From NCBI GenBank assembly GCA_003956705.1, contig QZCP01000112.1:165021-229020 (forward strand): a DNA stretch of 64,000 nucleotides. The letters are read 5' to 3'. The DNA comes from Brevipalpus yothersi (taxonomy: Eukaryota > Arthropoda > Arachnida > Trombidiformes > Tenuipalpidae). Shown here in pieces: positions 1 to 13,657 of the stretch. Positions within the stretch are counted from its first letter, which is position 1, and each line of letters begins with the position of its first letter. A program made the position numbers and the translations under genes. Under the pieces are notes generated by a model. The model did no database searches, was not told the origin of the DNA, and saw only the letters and a program-made list of their open reading frames with translations.

Positions 1-27
1 GATGTCTTGATTAAACTTTCTACATAC

Positions 28-916
28 GTTGGAGGACGTGAACATAGATTGAGGAGGAATCCACGTCCACTGGCGAGCAGCTGTAATTGCCCGAATCATT
101 GTGGCGAGCATTACGCAAAGTTAACTGCGAAATGAAGGTATTTTCCTTCACCGGATGCTTAAACAACAAGACCTGACCTCTACCATCCAGGTCACTGTTG
201 TAGTTCATAATTCGATCATTATAGTACCAAAATACGTAGGGAGGTGCGCTTGGAGACTGGGATATAATACAGGTGAGGTTGATAGTTGACCCGGTGTCTA
301 CCACCATGTCTTTTCCAGAGTCAGCCATCTCGGAATGAGGAACTGAGGATTTAGAAAAGATTTTTATCAGTTTTGAGGGGCAATCTCATCGATTTATGTG
401 ATAATATACAATTTTACAAAGAAAATGCAGATAAAATATTCCAATTATATACATGGAGGAACTTGAGAAGGAAAGCATTCCGCCTACTCAATGACAGCAT
501 TAATCGAAACCATCATAATTAAATTGTTCATTATTTACATCTCGATCGAGATGGACTTCGCAAAGTCATGAAAGTGATCGTGGTTCAAGTGGATGGTTGA
601 CTGAGAAAAAAGGGAGCACAAAGTTGTTACATAAATCAGAGTGATCATACACAACATTCTCCATTGCGAATGTGGAGAGAGATGTTTCACCAGTCTCTCC
701 ACGTTTTTTGCTTCATGAAATTGAAAGTGATTCGTTTTTATAGCTTTCTTCTCTTGATTGATTTTTAATTGGTTCGATACATTGTGAAAACTAAATGAAT
801 ACTCCCATTCAAACTTTGTGAACAATTCTCTCAGAAATCATTGCCACTATTGATGTATCCAAGTTTTGGACGAATTTCGAGTCTGAATGCTTTTGACAGC
901 GATAGTGTTCGGAACC

Positions 917-982
<66 letters not shown>

Positions 983-1341
983 GTCATGAAAAATTGGAAC
1001 AGCTATCAGTATTCAGAAAGACATTCTGACAGAGACTCGCTGCTTGGTCAATAGGAAGAGCAATAGTGATCGTAATAGTAGCGCCCATGAAAGTCATACA
1101 GGAAAATTGGTAGAAAGGTCAATAAACCTCCATAGATGGACTATAGAGAGACAGTCTTTCCTAGAATTTCATACGAAACCTGACATCTCTATACTGAACA
1201 ATCCATTCGATTAGCCGAAGGGAATTTTGATGGAAGATGAAAGATGGCAAAATTGCCATTTCAAACGGGTCAGATGAGTCTCTAGGAATTTCACATTTTC
1301 CATTTAAGACCTCACCAACATGATTACTGATTTGCTCAAAA

Positions 1342-1393
<52 letters not shown>

Positions 1394-3503
1394 TTCTCTG
1401 TTCTTGTTGATATTCGCCTGTTACAGAGAGTAATACACAGCGACATGAGATGCTGACATTATCTGAACAGTAGAAACATCTACATTTCCAAACACATTAT
1501 TGGAAGGAAATCAGATATTTCTTCATACATCTGATCCATAATTGTAACAAGATGGAGCTAAAAGATGGAGCAAAAAGAAGCTATATGAACAAATCTATTT
1601 GAGTTGACAATATTGCATAGAAGGGAAAGAGAATCTCACCTAATCCAAGAACCTAACTGTTTGTACTCATTCCACCGTTATGTGACAGTTAAACAGAGAG
1701 ATCATATTGTCGAGCTATCATTTTGATATTATACGAGATGTATTCAGACAAAAATATGGCAATTGAGATAGGAAGGATCTCGTAAGAAACTAAGAATTCC
1801 TACTCATCAGAAAGAAAAAATCCCAATTTTCTCTGCTTTCAGACTTTCATGAAGCTGATACTATCATGTAATTTTCATCTATGTCCAAAGCTTCAGATGT
1901 TAATTTCACATCAAATTTTGTCTCTTCAATCTATTGGCTTTTTGTATTAGCAATGAGAAAAATATTCCAATTCTCGATATATTTTATTCAAATTTGACCG
2001 ATCTTGACCAAAATTTTAACATACCCAAGCATAATTTTAGACATTTCTAATGGTTATGTAAGTTTTTGAACGATCTATGAAATTATTCCGAGCTTTATCG
2101 CTAGTACCTTGAATAGAATGTGCATGAAGAATGCAACACTGTTCAAATAAGGCTATAAGGCTATGTAGAAGTCTGGAAGTAACTTTTCCCTGTCAGCTTG
2201 TTTGTCAGAAAAGCCTGAAAGAGCTTCATTATCAGTTAGAATGGCTCTTAGAATCGAGCTTCAACGTTCTCGTTCCTATCGGTTTCTGCGAGTGAATCCT
2301 TTCAGATTGGATATATTCAACGATGGACTGTGTCAAAGGTTCGCGCTGATTATTTCGATGGCGATATTCAATTGATATGTCATCATAGTGGTGCTTTTTT
2401 CAGCTTCCAAGCTTTGCCTCTGACAAATGGGCAAACATTCATCTTTTGGGAAGAAGGGGTGGAGTTGGAGCAAATAGTAGGAACAAGCTATTTCTCATCG
2501 TTTTTGTTGGAATGAAAGAAGGTGACAATGGTGATGGAATAATGCCGAGAGATGAGCAAACTAATACATGAAAAAGAAGGAATGGCGAGATCTCAAGAGG
2601 GTGGCTCCTTGAGAATCTGCCAAAATATTCGACAACAGATCCAGAGGATCCAAAGGACGAAGGATCGAAGAAAAGGAAGAAAGAAGAGCAGAAATCATGA
2701 GCTTAGGAGAGTGGAAGAGCATGATCCTTGAATTCAAACCATCACGTTGTGCTGTGAACATTGAAAACGAATCATGGACTGGCTTGAGTACGTGGACAGT
2801 GTGTACAACAGTCCACTACAGTTCATGAAATGAGAAGTTTCATCCGAACTCGGAATCTTCACTTGGTCACTTGGGGCAGAGCTCCAGCAGAATAGAGGCG
2901 AATAATTCGCCTGTGAGACTCAAGGGAGAATAGTAAGATGTTGACACAAACAAGCCAGAGGATGGAAAAAGAAGATGCTGTAATTCTGACTTACCAAGAA
3001 CAGAGAGGTAATAATACTGGCTTCTTGGAGGATCCGTATTCACTTGACACTCGTACAGCCCTTCATCTTTCTGGGTGACATGTTTGATTTGAAGAGCCCA
3101 GTCATTGGGCTGCATCGTGCCATATCTTATTAAAAATCTTGGGTCCGAGGTGTGAACATCCTGTCCCACGGTGAGTAGATGAAAATCTTGTAGCCTGATC
3201 CATGAGACCTATTGAGAGAGAAAAAGGGAGAAAGAGAGAGAGAGAGAAAGAAAGGGAATCAGTTTCATGATGGTTTCAATAATGAAGGAGAATTTATCGT
3301 GAAAATCTATCTTTCTACCACCAATTGAAAGTGGATAAGGTGCCTTTTGTTGTTGTAAATGCATTATAACCCTCAAAAATAGAAGATTCAGGCCAAATCA
3401 TACTTTGATTATCTAAATAAATGATGGATCCAAACGATACTTTTATATATGTGGGAAAGTGATGAGATAACAAGAAATTAAGAAAGTAAGATAGAAAGAA
3501 GGA

Positions 3504-3585
<82 letters not shown>

Positions 3586-6500
3586 CATCATGAAACTTTT
3601 CTCGTGAGCATTCAAGCTTGTAGTTGTAGTTGTTGAGTGATTTTGTTTGATAGATAATGAACAGTAAGAAAAGTTGAGGACCACACAACTCATCATACAC
3701 AAGCAGCTTTTGGATCAACACCTTATTAAGGGTGTGTAACAAGATTGAGTGGTTAAGCCACAGATGGGTTTTATTTACATTTGAAACAAGATTGAACTTT
3801 TATTGAGATGACCTAATCAATGCAGTGAAATCAAAAGATATGACCGAGAAGAAATGTTCCAAATTGAGTGACAATTAAGAAAAATTTATCCGAGACGCAT
3901 GGTAGATTCAGGATAATTTGAATATGATAGAGCCCATCGTTGGTGAGAGGAGTGTGAAATGAAGTGAGGGAATCAATATGAATAAAAATAAGAAGCAAAT
4001 GAGATAGACATTGAAATCGCAAGTGATAGGCGATCAAACGTGTACAGTTTGAAGAAAGGGTGCTAAAAATTTGATGGCAAAAAATGAATCCTTGTGATTG
4101 ACTTTCTTCAAGTGCATGAATCATTAAAGTCAAATATAGAGCAATGACATCACAATCGAAATGTAAACCATCAATAAAAGCATTAGGAGAATGAAAATGT
4201 ATTTGTGATCAAGAGATCAGTACCCAGCTAAGGAGGGACGATGTATGAAATGAAATGATGCTTAGCAATAAGGCAAATATTGGGTATATAAAGTGAGAAT
4301 TAACGATATTGAGCGTGATATTGAAGTTGAATGCGAGATTTGTCAGTTGCCCGAAGTTGAGAATGTTGAAAATTTTCTCAACGTTAGGGCTGGCACTTGT
4401 TCTAGGGTGCTGGTGTAATCTAACACACTCATCAAATGTTACGATAGATTTAAAATCTAATTTATACGAGCTTGATAAACCCAGTGCCTTAAACATCACA
4501 AACGTCACATTGATCGATTTTGTGGAAGACCTCCAAACAGATAGTTCAGTGAGAAATTTTCGACAAGAAGTGGGACCATGGATAAAGCATAGTCCAGGTC
4601 CAGGAAGATCTCGCTCAGAGCAAGCCTTAGGATATGAATCAAATGATCGTCCGAAGCCAAAAGAATTTCGAAGGTAAGTTAACTCATCTAGTTTTAGGAT
4701 TGAGTTTCTAAGACATTGGCTCTCGATCACGCAGCCATGATTTTTCATCTGAAAATGGGCCAAAAACAAGTCCATTCAGACATGAATATAATTACCAGAG
4801 GGAAACTGGACATATCGATGGACAAAACCATGATTCATCGTCAAGAGATAATGCTCAACAACACGATAGGATAAATCTTCGCCATGAGTGGTCAACTATT
4901 CCCCGATCTGGAGACAATGGTGTACCCTCTCCTCCTCCTCTATCTTACCCTGGAAGGAAGTTCGATGCCCGACCTGCCATAGAAAAGCCCTCAGCCGAAG
5001 TGGTTGACCCATCAAAGCATCAGTCCGAAGAAAGTGATGGAGATTGGGAAGAGGTATCGGAAGATGAGAGAGGAGAGACAGGTGATCCTATGCCATCTCA
5101 GTACGAGGAGGAAGTGGATGGTGAAGAGTACGAGATGAGTGATGAAGTGCCTGAAACGACAACAGTAGCAACAACCCCTGCAACTGATATCATGGGATTC
5201 AGTGGTGGAGCGGGATTATTTGAGCAGTATAGAAGGAATCCGGGCCAAATTTTTGAGACTGATTTCGGGGCGCGAGTGGAAGAAGAAGATATTCGTCGAG
5301 GTACCATGGTCAAAACAAAATACAAGAAAACCAAAAAAGGTATGAAAAAGATGAAAAAAGTGAAGATGAAGAAGAAGAAAAAGAAGAAGTGTAAGAAGAA
5401 GAAGAAATGTAAGCCAAAGAAGAAGAAGTGTAAGAAGAAGAAGAAATGCAAGCCTAAGAAGAAAAAATGCTACGAAGACAGTTGGGGCTATGAGAAGAAA
5501 ATGAAGATGCCAGTGTACAAGATAAAGATGCCCAAGATGAAGAAAAAGAAGAAAAAGTATATCGAATTTGAGCCTTGGAGTTTCGATTCATGGGACAGTT
5601 ATAAAGATACTGAGAAGATGAAGGACATGTTTATTGGGAGCGAAGAAGAATTTCCATTCGGTGAAATTTTTGAGGCACCAGAGCCTTACATTCGGGAAAG
5701 AAAAGTAAAGCAAGAAGCTGATGCGGAAGATGATGACGATGATGAAGAGGTGGAGGAAGAGGGATATGAGGGGTATGCGGAGAGACGAAGTCCAGAAACG
5801 GAATCTGAGGAGAAGAAGACATCATCTCAACCGAGCCCACAAGAGGAGAGACCCAAGTTCGAGGCTCAGGATCCAGTGTATGTTCAAGGTTCCGAAGAGG
5901 GCTCATTGTTTAGAGGAAGTATGAGTTCCAATGGCCCTGCTATGTCTCAATTCCATAACAACCCCGGGAGTGAGTTTCCTAATTTTGAATCAACATTGAC
6001 TGGATTCAGCGGGACATCCTATGGCAACCAAGATTCTCAAAATAGTAACACAAATGGTCACAATAACAATATGGATATGAGATCAGCAAAAGATCGAGAA
6101 CAATTGCAAGATAAAGTGGATTCATGGAGAGAAAAGAGTGAAGATCATTGGAAAAAGTCGGTTCCATCAGTGGAATATCAAAAGTCTTCGGAGCATGGAG
6201 GTTTCAAGAAGGAGCGAGAAACATGGAATCATCAGCAAGAGAAAGATTGGAGTCAAAAAATGCCTGATAACTGGAAGATGAGAGAAGAAAAGCATTCACA
6301 AGAACGAACCAGTAGCTTGGATGAATGAAGGATGCTCTGTAACTCTCCAAATGCTTCCAAAGAAGATTATTCATCCAACTGCGATGCAATCCTTACTGAT
6401 CAATTCAATGCTACATATATTTGTTTCAAAGTGGCCAATTTTAGTAATTTTTTGGAATAAGGTATTCCTTTTGAATTCTTAATCTGCTCACATTCTTCTA

Positions 6501-7804
6501 GATAATTAATCTATTTTATTCTTTTTGGAGTCAACAAAAGAATAACACAGAATAAATAAATAGTAGATTCTCTATTGAGCCAACAACTTGCAGACAAATG
6601 AAGACAAATATGAGTCGTGTCGATACTCAACCAAATCCGAGGCCAAACTAGTTTTTTGATGAATCAAAATAACATTCTAATTATTTCAAAAGTTACACAA
6701 AGCGCTTCATGATACTGATAGTGTACTCGATTGATCACTCTTAATCCAAGGTATGTCTAGACGAAAAGTTTTCGTCGAAAACTTATGGCTGATCGAACTG
6801 ATCAGAGTGCTCATCATAGGAAGCTAACAATTGTAAATTAAACTCAGTTACATTGCAGTAATGTGGTGTATATGAGCCAATTCCTGTTTGAGTTAAACGA
6901 TTTATCGAGAACGAATGTATCATATGAATGAGTTGATTTTGGTTGAATAACTGGTATGGTGCAAATGGAAATATTTTCTCATCATCCCACCAAGAGAGCA
7001 ATCTGAGTGGAGCCTCTCATCTCTCTTGGCTTCTCATGTTTATGAGCCACTATGGACAGAAGAAGAGTAACAAAATGAGATTCTTATCTGAATCTTCAGA
7101 TTTCTTGTGAGCTTGCTGTGTAAGAACTATATACAGTTTCTTCAGACTGTGAATATAAATGAGCAATTGGCTTGCATCTTCCATAGCAGATATCCTTCCT
7201 TTGATCCGTTTATTCTATTCATCAAATACTCAATTTCTCTCGAGCATTCGAATGATTTTTATTTTGATATGTTGTGTAGCAGTATTGAAGACGTGATAAA
7301 TTTTTCATCTTGCGAACAGAGAAGCCCGAGAGATTTGGTGGTAAAATGAGGTTGAAACATGCCTCAAGTACTATGCATGATGGGAAGTGATCAGGAATAT
7401 GAGCTCAGCTCAGTTAGAAGCTGAAGATGGCCCACCATTGAGGGTGAGGCTGTGGGAGAAGCTAGAAGCTCTTGGTTTACTTCCTTCTGATTCAGAATAG
7501 ATGAGAAGATTCACTGCATTTGGAGCATCAGCATCAGCATTTGTGCTCTTGTGATGCTCTCAAAACGAAGCCGGCAAAGCATGCCAGAGACAAGAGTTCG
7601 GCTGGAAGTTTCGTTAAAGCAAGAGTCACTGGAAGGGCAGGAAGCTGCGTAGATAATGTAGATAATCTAATGTTAAAGCTTGTAGTAGCACAAAATTTAA
7701 TGATATCGAGAGAAAGAGAGGATGCAAGAAGGAGGATGATCAAAAAAGCTAGTCAATAGGACTGAAGCATTGGACAGAGAGATTACAGCTCGGTCAGAGA
7801 AAAT

Positions 7805-7867
<63 letters not shown>

Positions 7868-8325
7868 GAAAGAAAGTGGAAGAGAGAAAGGGTGGAGGAT
7901 GACATTCTGTATCAGTCGACGCTTTGCTCGCATTCCAGAGATTTTCGAGCTTCAATGCAGTTTTCATGGCAAAACTTGGCAATGCAAAAGACATGCTCGC
8001 TATCGAGGACTGAAATAGATCTACTCACCGTCTTGTCTCCGATGGTCTCGACTATACAGTGTAAGTATGTAGATTGGCCAACCTGGGCCGTTATGTTTTT
8101 GGGGACTGCTCGCTCCTCGAGCATCCGAAGTTGGTTCCGGCTAGAAGGAGGCTTCCGGGATGATCGGGCCTGGCCTAGTAGATCTTTACGTTGAGCAGTA
8201 TGAGGCAGAGAAGGGATGAAGTAGCTGAATGCAGGAGATGGCGTCACAGATGAGGATGAGATGAGGATGCTTGCGAATAAACAGAGGCTAATCGGAGCCC
8301 AGTTCAAGTAAAAGATGGAAAGCAT
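28..8325 (-). CDS. dpr: dpr-type two-Ig neuronal recognition protein, 5' part; gene continues off the left edge
   Basis: Member of the defective-proboscis-extension-response family: cell-surface Ig proteins that pair with DIP receptors in arthropod neuronal wiring. Three coding exons are visible, in transcription order 8029..8325, 2995..3208 and 28..342. The first gives a signal peptide from ATG at 8325 (MLSIFYLNWAPISLCLFASI) and the start of Ig1 (VPKNITAQVGQSTYLHC). The second completes Ig1 (VSWIRLQDFHLLTVG, then DEGLYECQV). The third starts with the family linker VPHSEM and carries Ig2 (GSTINLTC, then DSGNYSCSP). Junction phases 0 and 1 match. The last visible exon ends at a GTATGT donor, so the C-terminus lies outside. 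An in-frame upstream ATG (8418) is possible, but the 8325 start sits directly on the hydrophobic leader. Family assignment is firm; which dpr paralog is not resolved. Confidence 0.88.
921..979. repeat. (GA)n microsatellite
   Basis: About 59 bases of uninterrupted GA dinucleotide inside the dpr intron. Confidence 0.98.
1344..1391. repeat. (CT)n microsatellite
   Basis: About 48 bases of CT dinucleotide, inverted relative to the GA tract at 921–979. Confidence 0.98.
3496..3583. repeat. (GAAA)n then (GA)n compound microsatellite
   Basis: GAAA tetranucleotide units up to about 3556, followed by GA dinucleotides. It lies in the second dpr intron, just upstream of the nested gene. Confidence 0.97.
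4285..4292 (+). promoter_or_regulatory. TATA box of the nested lysine-rich gene
   Basis: The octamer TATATAAA lies 71 bases before the proposed start codon at 4363. That would place transcription start near 4315–4320 and leave a 5' leader of about 45 bases. It supports an independent promoter for a gene lying inside the opposite-strand dpr intron. Confidence 0.6.
4363..6328 (+). CDS. Secreted lysine/cysteine-rich polyampholyte protein, nested in the dpr intron
   Basis: Two exons, 4363..4673 and 4735..6328, joined in phase through a 61-base intron, give 634 residues. I do not recognise the family. The N-terminus MLKIFSTLGLALVLGCWC looks like a signal peptide, followed by an Asn-glycosylation-prone segment. 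About residues 190–245 are strongly acidic (Glu/Asp runs). Near residues 300–375 lies a lysine block with units of the type CKKKKKCKPKKKK repeated, with cysteines at regular spacing, then KMPVYKIKMPKMKKKKKK. Another acidic run (EDDDDDEEVEEE) follows, and a Ser/Asn/Gln-rich tail with WxxKxxxHW-like spacing closes the protein. The alternating charge suggests a matrix, glue or metal/nucleic-acid-binding role, but that is inference. Reading-frame length and splice phase make it a real gene. Confidence 0.8.
6551..6556 (+). other. Likely polyadenylation signal of the lysine-rich gene
   Basis: AATAAA (directly repeated as AATAAATAAA) 223 bases after the stop codon at 6328. Confidence 0.5.
6557..8028. 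other. Remainder of the dpr intron; no gene seen
   Basis: Sequence between the nested gene and the first dpr coding exon. It holds a GA tract (about 7811–7862) and chance open frames without splice support or recognisable domains. Confidence 0.5.
7811..7862. repeat. (GA)n microsatellite
   Basis: About 52 bases of GA dinucleotide, 167 bases downstream (on the minus strand) of the dpr Ig1 donor site. Confidence 0.97.
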
Positions 8326-10392
8326 CCGAAGAGACGTACGAAACAGCTGGGTGCATGTAAGATGCGGCCAACTAGACGATACGCAATCGAAAACTGATGA
8401 AAGAAACGTTCGAATCATCCATAAGTGATGGCATCGAAATGAAGCTGGAAACGAGTTGGACACTGAGCACACCAGTTCCACAGACAAATGAAGTTATTCC
8501 GGAGCTTCCAAAGGTGAGTGACGAGCCGGTCATAGGCTTATAAGTTTGAGTGTTTTGAGTGTTTCCGATCTAACTCAGGCTCAAAAAACTGAGCAAACAT
8601 TGCCATACACAAATTCTCGAAGAGAATGAGGAGAATGAGGAGAATGAGGATTCCTCTTTCACCAGATAGCTACTAGCATGATTTCTGAGGGAGCAGCTCC
8701 TCCTCCATCTTCTCGGATCGATTCTCATCTCGAGAACGCCTCTGGGATTGGCGCCTACTTTCATAGACCATTGGCTGACTCAGGACTTGTATCGCTACAA
8801 AAACCTCGAGTTTATTGTACAGCTGTTTGTTATGTATCGCTAGTGAGAATGGTCTGAACGCGTCGATCCGTAGCCGCATTAGAGCGAGGACTCCATTTTT
8901 TAGCCCTCTTTCAGCCCTTCTCAAACTTAATCATGAGAATACTCCACTAGAATAGAGAATCACTTTAATACTTGATAATACAACGAGCGGGTGATCTAAA
9001 ACTCGATTATAATTGATCAAGATATAGATGGTCGGTGCATTTGGTACATATTTTCCACCAGAATAAAGTTTAATCTCCCCTTATCTTGTCAAAAATAGAA
9101 AAGGGGGAACTATTCTAGGAACTATGGGCTTATCAAGCAAACTTTTCTCCCCACTCATTGGTGATGATTTTCCAAGCTTGATACTTTTGAAACGGCTGTA
9201 AACTGACGGACATGTCCGATATCGATCGATTTTGGCCTCAAACTTGCATTCTCTGTCGAGTACGTACATTCAAGCGATATCGCTTGAATCCATTTATATG
9301 GATTCTTGTTCAGTAGATCGCCATCTAGAGGAATCGATAGAAATGCATGAAAAAGTTCTGAAACCGCCTTAAATCCCCTGATATTACATTCTCCTGACTC
9401 ATTGCTAATATCAATCAAAATTGCTCCATTAAATAATATTCTGAGCTCTAGATAATCTAATACAACAATTATGAAGTCGGTTCTGCCTACTTTGGTTCAT
9501 AGATTTTCGAAAAAAATAATCAAAAGTCTCACCGCTCCATATTTTTTGTTGTGAATCTTTAATAATAAGGCAAAATATCAGAAATCCCACATTTTATAGC
9601 GTGCAGTATTTAGAATATTTATTCGTATGCTAGTAAGAATTTTTCTTCAGGATCGTAGCGATCAATTAGCATAAGCTAGTTGATATTCAAATAGAAACGT
9701 CCAAGATAAGCATCTAGTCAAATGTTTCCTACTAGTAAGTGGAAACTCGAAAAAATCCCCTTGATTCAATAAACTTATTCTATGATGGTGTCTTAATCAA
9801 AATACAAAGAATTCTAATGTGAAAAATTAATCAAGCGATATCTGAGCAAATCTTTGATGAAAATCACAAAAATGAGAGAAATTTATTGGTGAAAAATTTT
9901 CTTTGTCCATCATCATTGACAGTTGATCCCAGTTCATCGTTTTTCGAGTAATCTCAGTGAAAATATTTCTCGCTGGACAAAAGGGTGCATGTATGCCATA
10001 AATGCGGAAATAAGATCAGTCTAGGATCAAGTAAAACCGTCCTTCATTTTTTTGATTAAAAAACAGACATGTAGCCTCAATACTCCAATAGAGCTTAATT
10101 ATTCATTTTTTCAAATAATAAAAAATTCCATCATATTTTTAAGATAAATAATTTCATAGGATTTCCCTCATGAAACCAACTTTTATACAAGATAAGTCAA
10201 ACTGTTGTAATACTGGATGCTTGTATCTTGAGCTCACCTCAGATCCATGTACATGTATTTACATATATTTCAAGGTATTCCAAGTTCGAGAGACATCAAT
10301 CAACCAATTTTTTGAGATGAATTATTCCGTTCGATTTGATTACTTGTTTCTGAATAGTTTGCGGTGAGGTTGACTGGTTGAGAGATCTCAAA
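8326..10392. other. Intergenic region between divergent dpr and RN-tre genes
   Basis: About 2 kb between the two start codons. It must contain the dpr 5' UTR and promoter on one side and the RN-tre 5' region on the other. It includes a short triplicated AATGAGGAG-type repeat near 8625–8650. No supported coding exon was seen. Confidence 0.5.
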
Positions 10393-13300
10393 ATGGTTGT
10401 AAAATCGGTAAGTGTGTCTTCGATTCGTTCCATTTCCTGAGGTTGCATTCTAACCTGTCGTCTCATTGCCCCGCAAGCATGATCAATGTTCCTAGCTTAA
10501 TCGAAACACTAGATTATTAAAATGTCTTCGAACACCCACATGATTCCCTCGGGGTGGTTGGTGATCTTTAGGATCTATTTCCATGGAGAATAGATATTCC
10601 AGGGAATATCAGTTGGAAGTTGGAAGAAATGTTCTAGCTGGATCGAGTGAAGGGAGCCTCTCAAGTTGCTGTGAGCTGCGACTGGTGGCGCTTAGCTTAT
10701 CTCGTGAGATGATTTGATTTGATGATGCTGAGGATGAAAACACAACTGATGAAATGTTGTCTCTCTCACAAAAATTCAGGTGAAAGTATCAAAAGATGTG
10801 TAAAAATTTCGTGTGACATTATTGGAAATGTAGTGTGATTAACAGCTCATTTGTTCAGCAAATGGATGGAAACAAAACGGACTCGGCCGAAGATCGTCGA
10901 GCCATTGTGGAAAGATATCTGAAAGGAAGAGAAAAGGTAAGAATAAGCCTTTAGGCTTGTCAGTGTCTACAATTGGTGTTATAATGATGATCAACATCCG
11001 GCATCACTCTTTTGAATCATAACTCTCAACTGAGTTTTCTTCTTCCTGATGCGTGATTGCAGATTAAAGACCAAATTGATGATTGGGAGGATCCGCAAAG
11101 CCTCGTTGCTCACATCGATAGATATGGTTTCATCCAGTAAGTTCACTCGAATCCGTGCTGTGCTCTATTCTCCATTAATCAACCCCTTTTCATTTCATCT
11201 GCCTTTCAGTGATGAGATACTGCCTGACCGGTTGAGTAAGCATGAAGAAAAGGTGAGCTGAACTTAATTTTTTCAGATCACTTGTAACAGGCCAATTGTT
11301 TTCCACTCACAGGTCCGTTTAAAGGAGATCTCACGAGCAAGCAAGTGGGTGAACATGTTACAACATTGGGACAAGTATTGCTCTGGCTCTGAAAAACTCA
11401 GGAAAAGAGTGTATAAAGGAATTCCTAATTCAGTTAGAGGTGAGGTGTGGAAGAGGCTGATGGAAGTTCCACAAGTCAAAAAGGAGCAAGAAGGTGAGAG
11501 GCATCAAAGAGTTCTCATAACATAAATAACTCCTCAGCAATAATCGATTTACCGCCCCTATCAATACTACCGTTATGAGGGGATCCGTTTTTCATACTTA
11601 AAGTGATAGGTCCATACATCTTTTCTAAACTTCCCTTATCTCACAATTTTTTGCTCTTAGGTCGCTACCAAGAGCTCCTAGAATATGGTCTAGTGCATTC
11701 CAAAGATATACGTCAAATAGATCTAGACGTTAATCGAACATTCAGAAACAATGATATGTTCAGAGAGAGATATAATACTAAACAGAAAGAACTCTTCAAG
11801 ATACTTGTTGCCTACAGTGTTTATAATACGGTGAGTAATGTTGTTCTATTCTTCTATTGATCCTCTATCGAATGGTTGAAACTATTTTCCCTTCAGTGCC
11901 TGTCAGATCATATCAATGAGCGTCGATTATACAAAAATGATAACTTTTGAGAAAATGTTGTTGAGTTCATTCAATAACATTTTCTTAGTTGAAAAAAATT
12001 TATGAAGATTGCTCTATCAAGTTTTTCTTTTCTCTATTCAAAGTTATTCCTCAACATCTTCCTCTTGTAGAATTTTATTTCTTCTGTTCACCCTCCTGCA
12101 ATCTGATCCAATCCATGTTCACTGTCAACTATACTGATCTGATCTTGGAATTTAATTTTTCAGGAAATTGGTTATACTCAAGGCATGTCTCAAATAGCTG
12201 CCCTTCTCTTAATGTATACTGCAAATGAAGAGGTATTTTCGAGAAAAACTTATCAGAATTAACTTCTCAGTATGTGATTTCTTCCAATTTTAGGACGCTT
12301 TCTGGGCTCTCGATCGTCTCATGACAGGAGAAAAATATGCTATGCATGGTAATATTAGATGTAGCTTTTTTCGAGCTCTATAAATTACTTTCTTTCTTTA
12401 TTGTAGGTTTTTTTATTGATGGTTTTCCTAAACTTAAAAGGTTCTCCGCACATCATGATCGGATCCTCAAAAAACTCATCCCTCGAGTTCATAAACATTT
12501 AAAGGTGAATTAAAAAATTTGCAAAATAATTTTTAATTTACATCCAGAAATCTTATTTTCTCAGAAATACGATATCGATCACACATTATACACACTGAAG
12601 TGGTTTTTCCAATGTTTCCTCGATAGAGTTCCATTTTCTTTAACTTTGAGGTAAGATCACAAAGAACACAGCTCAAAGAAAATAGATTTTCCTGATTCAT
12701 AAAATTTTTTCATTAGGATTTGGGACTGCTTCATGTTGGATGGAGAAATGATACTCACTTGCATGAGCTACACACTCCTTAAGCTACATAAAAGTAAATC
12801 TCAAAATTTTATTGACTTCAAATTTAAAGCATTTTTTCGTTGTGCCGCTCAGCTCCTTAGAGAATTGTTCAATTGCTAGTTTATTTGATCATTGTCGAGT
12901 TACTCGAATCTAGATGTTTTCTTTACCATTAAGAACTCGTTTGTCCTTATCCTACCAATTACTAAATATACATCTGAAGCGTGAATCACATCACTCATAT
13001 TTTTCTTTTTTGAACTTGATTTTTCTACTCCATGTCAAATTAATCGATTTTTGCTTCTTGTCGATACAGAAACCATTCTTCAAAAAGGAATGGAAGATCT
13101 CATATCATTTCTCCAGATTGATTTGGAGAAAGATTTTGGTTACATAGACGATCAAGCCATCAAAGAATTGCAAATCTCTATAGCAGAACTTAAGTAAGTA
13201 ACTTATGCCTCAATCGTATCTCACATTGACAATGTTGATCATTTGGTCAAACTTAGGAAATACAAGATGGAATCACCTCCTAAAGATGTAAATGAAATAG

Positions 13301-13590
13301 AAAGACCATCAAAACCTTTCGGAATGCTGCCTCATTTAGATAATCTATCTGTGATGACGGGAACCGATGACCGAAGCATTGCTGGAAGTATCGTTCTAAG
13401 GCATTCCGACTCAATATCTTCTGCTCAGACCTCTAGAACTGGTAGTGAGGTTGGAGAGGAGAAGGAAGATGGAGATTTTGAAGTAGAAAATCCCAACTTA
13501 GAAGAATACTTCAAGATACTCTTGTTTGTCGATTTTCCAAGTAATAATATCTCATCTGTAAACAATTCAGCGGCAATCGAACAAGGTTAA
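10393..13590 (+). CDS. RN-tre: TBC-domain RabGAP, RN-tre / USP6NL family
   Basis: GTPase-activating protein of the USP6NL/RN-tre family, known to act on Rab5-type GTPases in endocytosis. Coding exons: 10393..10407, 10859..10936, 11063..11136, 11210..11252, 11313..11493, 11661..11830, 12164..12232, 12294..12348, 12407..12504, 12565..12650, 12717..12793, 13070..13193, 13257..13590. They join in phase to 467 residues. Family signatures are the N-terminal [23 protein letters not shown], the arginine-finger motif [10 protein letters not shown] (about residues 144–157), the glutamine-finger motif GYTQGMSQ (about 190–197), and [12 protein letters not shown]. After the TBC domain comes a short Ser/Glu-rich tail, much shorter than in vertebrate USP6NL. 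The five-codon first exon (MVVKS) is inferred; initiation at ATG 10862 is an equally valid reading. Confidence 0.92.
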
Positions 13591-13657
13591 ATGTTTCACA
13601 TCATATCAAACCCATCGATGCACCATCGTGATAAATCAAAGATCTAAACAATCTCTC

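Larger units (their letters stand above)
343..2994 (-). other. dpr intron with two opposed GA/CT tracts
   Basis: Intron between the Ig1 and Ig2 exons of the dpr gene, about 2.65 kb. It contains a GA tract and a CT tract 364 bases apart in opposite orientation. I see no further coding exon. Confidence 0.6.

Noticed and set aside
841..1029. Frame encoding an RE-repeat protein
   Set aside because: It is translation of the GA microsatellite. The same applies to the RE or SL repeat frames at 7770–8018, 21714–22040, 54023–54246, 55293–55634 and 57914–58231.
5098..5451. Minus-strand frame giving a Phe-rich, membrane-like protein
   Set aside because: It is the antisense shadow of the lysine codon block of the secreted polyampholyte gene.
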